NCBI GenBank assembly: GCA_017990155.1
Contig: JAGNOM010000107.1
Span: 1-8,423 of the forward strand
Source: Propionivibrio sp.
GTDB lineage: Bacteria > Pseudomonadota > Gammaproteobacteria > Burkholderiales > Rhodocyclaceae
Reading direction: 5' to 3'
Length of the DNA: 8,423 nt
In this document: in pieces, positions 7,783-8,423 of the stretch
Layout: each line of letters starts with the position of its first letter
How positions within the stretch are numbered: the first letter of the stretch is position 1
Position numbers and translations under genes: made by a program
The notes under the pieces: generated by a model
The model's input: the letters and a program-made list of their open reading frames with translations, nothing else
Databases searched by the model: none
Told to the model about the DNA's origin: nothing

Positions 7783-7821
7783 TACTGTGCGCTTGTTGTT
7801 TTCGACTAAATATGCACAGTA
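7783..7821. promoter_or_regulatory. Perfect 8-bp inverted repeat, operator pair or leader hairpin
   Basis: TACTGTGC at 7783-7790 and its exact reverse complement GCACAGTA at 7814-7821 are separated by 23 bp. The arm centres are 31 bp apart, close to three DNA turns, so both arms face the same side of the helix. It begins about 15 bases past the predicted operon start and lies in the leader. It could bind a dimeric or tetrameric repressor or form an RNA stem with a large loop. Confidence 0.35.
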
Positions 7822-7842
7822 GGCTATCTATTCCATTTTTAA

Positions 7843-7872
7843 AAGCTAATTCTGCTCGAATAGGTCTGTCAA
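7843..7872 (-). promoter_or_regulatory. Candidate sigma-70 promoter for the transporter-isomerase operon
   Basis: On the minus strand a perfect TTGACA (7872-7867) is followed after 18 bp by TAGCTT (7848-7843), which keeps the first two bases and the last T of the -10 consensus. The start would be near 7836, leaving a leader of about 270 nt before the binding-protein ATG. The weak -10 suggests activator dependence, or that the true promoter is elsewhere. Confidence 0.4.
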
Positions 7873-7904
7873 GTGAATTCTTGGGTTTTTCGTCGCCAGC
7901 GCGC

Positions 7905-7918
7905 TTGGTTGCAGCCAA
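7905..7918. promoter_or_regulatory. 14-bp near-perfect palindrome upstream of the operon promoter
   Basis: TTGGTTGCAGCCAA is self-complementary except for one pair and is centred about 40 bp upstream of the operon -35 box. Position suits an activator or upstream repressor site. The bound protein is unknown, and chance occurrence is possible. Confidence 0.3.
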
Positions 7919-8018
7919 CACCGCGCTGTGGCTCGACGGCCCGAATTCCAGCTGCGTGGTTTATGTACTCAACGCGTGCGGGCTATGAAGAATTTCGCTG
8001 CGCACCGGCAAAAAATGC

Positions 8019-8047
8019 TTGACAAAGGCCGCAGCCCGTCTTAATTT
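8019..8047 (+). promoter_or_regulatory. Sigma-70 promoter for the transketolase gene
   Basis: A perfect TTGACA (8019-8024), an ideal 17-bp spacer and TAATTT (8042-8047) make the best promoter match in the window. The start is expected near 8054, giving a leader of about 65 nt to the GTG start at 8119. An A tract just upstream (8010-8015) may strengthen it. Confidence 0.7.
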
Positions 8048-8055
8048 AATAAAAA

Positions 8056-8067
8056 GCATAGATATGC
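8056..8067. promoter_or_regulatory. Palindrome at the predicted transketolase transcription start
   Basis: GCATA-GA-TATGC is a 5-bp inverted repeat with a two-base centre, sitting at about +3 to +14 of the predicted transcript. A repressor bound here would block initiation. It shares ATATGCA with the text at 7810-7816 in the operon leader. It does not resemble the palindrome at 1604-1623. Confidence 0.35.
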
Positions 8068-8106
8068 AGCACGGAATAAATAAACGCCACTAAAGTTGAT
8101 CGTCAG

Positions 8107-8112
8107 AAGGAG
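8107..8112 (+). promoter_or_regulatory. Ribosome binding site that fixes the GTG start of the transketolase subunit
   Basis: AAGGAG ends six bases before the GTG at 8119. The frame is open upstream only to a TAA at 8077-8079 and has no ATG between them, so the GTG is the only sensible start. Confidence 0.85.
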
Positions 8113-8118
8113 CATCGT

Positions 8119-8423
8119 GTGAACCCCTATTTTTCGTCATTGAAGCCCAGCAGCAATCGTGTGTTGTCGGCGCGTAATGCACCCGCTGCAGAGCGAGAAG
8201 CGCAGCTGCGCGAATTCGCCCGTGAGCTTCGTGTTTGCGTATTGAATGTCATCAAGGGTGCCGGGCTCGGCCACGTGGGCGGAGACTTCTCCGCAGCGGA
8301 TACTCTCGTCACGCTGTTCGGCGGCGTCATGAACTACGACCCGGCCAACCCGCAGTGGGCCGAACGCGATCGCTTCATCCTGAGCAAGGGCCACTGCTCC
8401 GCGTCGCTGTATTCGGTGCTGGC
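8119..8423 (+). CDS. Split transketolase, N-terminal TPP-binding subunit (partial)
   Basis: The first 101 codons of a transketolase N-terminal subunit, cut by the right edge. The start is a GTG after a strong AAGGAG. Visible family motifs are GLGHVGGDFSAADTL (49-63), with His52 of the conserved GHxG, and RDRFILSKGHCSASLY (83-98). Transketolases move a two-carbon ketol unit between sugar phosphates using thiamine diphosphate; in split forms the C-terminal subunit is usually encoded directly downstream. A region of about 30 polar, probably disordered residues precedes the domain. The GHVGGD variant, with Asp where housekeeping enzymes commonly have Ser/Pro-type residues, and the position opposite a sugar transporter and isomerase suggest a catabolic, substrate-specific enzyme rather than the pentose-phosphate housekeeping one. 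A DXP-synthase-like or dihydroxyacetone-synthase-like function is less likely. Confidence 0.9.
   Translation, partial: MNPYFSSLKPSSNRVLSARNAPAAEREAQLREFARELRVCVLNVIKGAGLGHVGGDFSAADTLVTLFGGVMNYDPANPQWAERDRFILSKGHCSASLYSVL

Larger units (their letters stand above)
7566..8118. other. Divergent control region between transporter operon and transketolase
   Basis: A 553-bp spacer without a convincing gene. The part from about 7800 to 8110 is clearly richer in A+T than the genes on both sides and holds both promoter candidates and all the palindromes listed here. The stretch from about 7575 to 7780 would be leader RNA of the minus-strand operon if its promoter is the one at 7843-7872; I see no promoter, terminator or recognisable riboswitch in it. 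Short open frames on both strands lack plausible protein content. Confidence 0.55.

Noticed and set aside
7694..7921. A 75-codon minus-strand frame in the divergent control region
   Set aside because: No family resemblance, and it runs through the promoter and palindromes. A leader peptide cannot be excluded but is not supported.

Overview
The window looks like a piece of a GC-rich proteobacterial chromosome, most likely betaproteobacterial. This is inferred from codon use, the style of the proteins and a ComM/YifB-type gene at the left edge; no taxonomic marker is present. It holds most of a sugar uptake and catabolism locus next to a core gene.

Layout from left to right: (1) 1-152, the first 50 codons of a comM/yifB-like Mg-chelatase ATPase on the minus strand; (2) 153-546, a gene-free spacer with a probable comM -10 box and two inverted REP-like palindromes (a REPIN-type doublet); (3) 547-1515, a SorC-family sugar-sensing regulator on the minus strand, with its own -10 box overlapped upstream by a 20-bp imperfect palindrome; (4) 1651-1682, a textbook intrinsic terminator; (5) 1780-7565, a five-gene minus-strand operon read right to left: periplasmic sugar-binding protein, DUF2291 lipoprotein, double-NBD sugar ATPase, permease, and an L-fucose/L-arabinose-isomerase-family enzyme; (6) 7566-8118, a divergent, AT-richer control region with a promoter in each direction and several palindromes; (7) 8119 to the right edge, the start of a plus-strand split transketolase, N-terminal (TPP-binding) subunit.

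Inferred working model: the CUT2 (ribose/xylose-type) ABC transporter imports an aldose. The cytoplasmic isomerase turns it into a ketose. An unseen kinase, probably to the right of the window, phosphorylates that. The two-subunit transketolase then splits or transfers the ketose phosphate. The SorC regulator would respond to a phosphorylated intermediate. The sugar cannot be named from this sequence: a pentose, a branched pentose such as apiose, or a deoxy sugar are all possible.

The least understood parts are the DUF2291 lipoprotein inside the transporter operon, the orphan isomerase specificity, and the unmatched set of palindromes in the control regions. I saw no tRNA, rRNA, CRISPR array, insertion sequence or phage gene.
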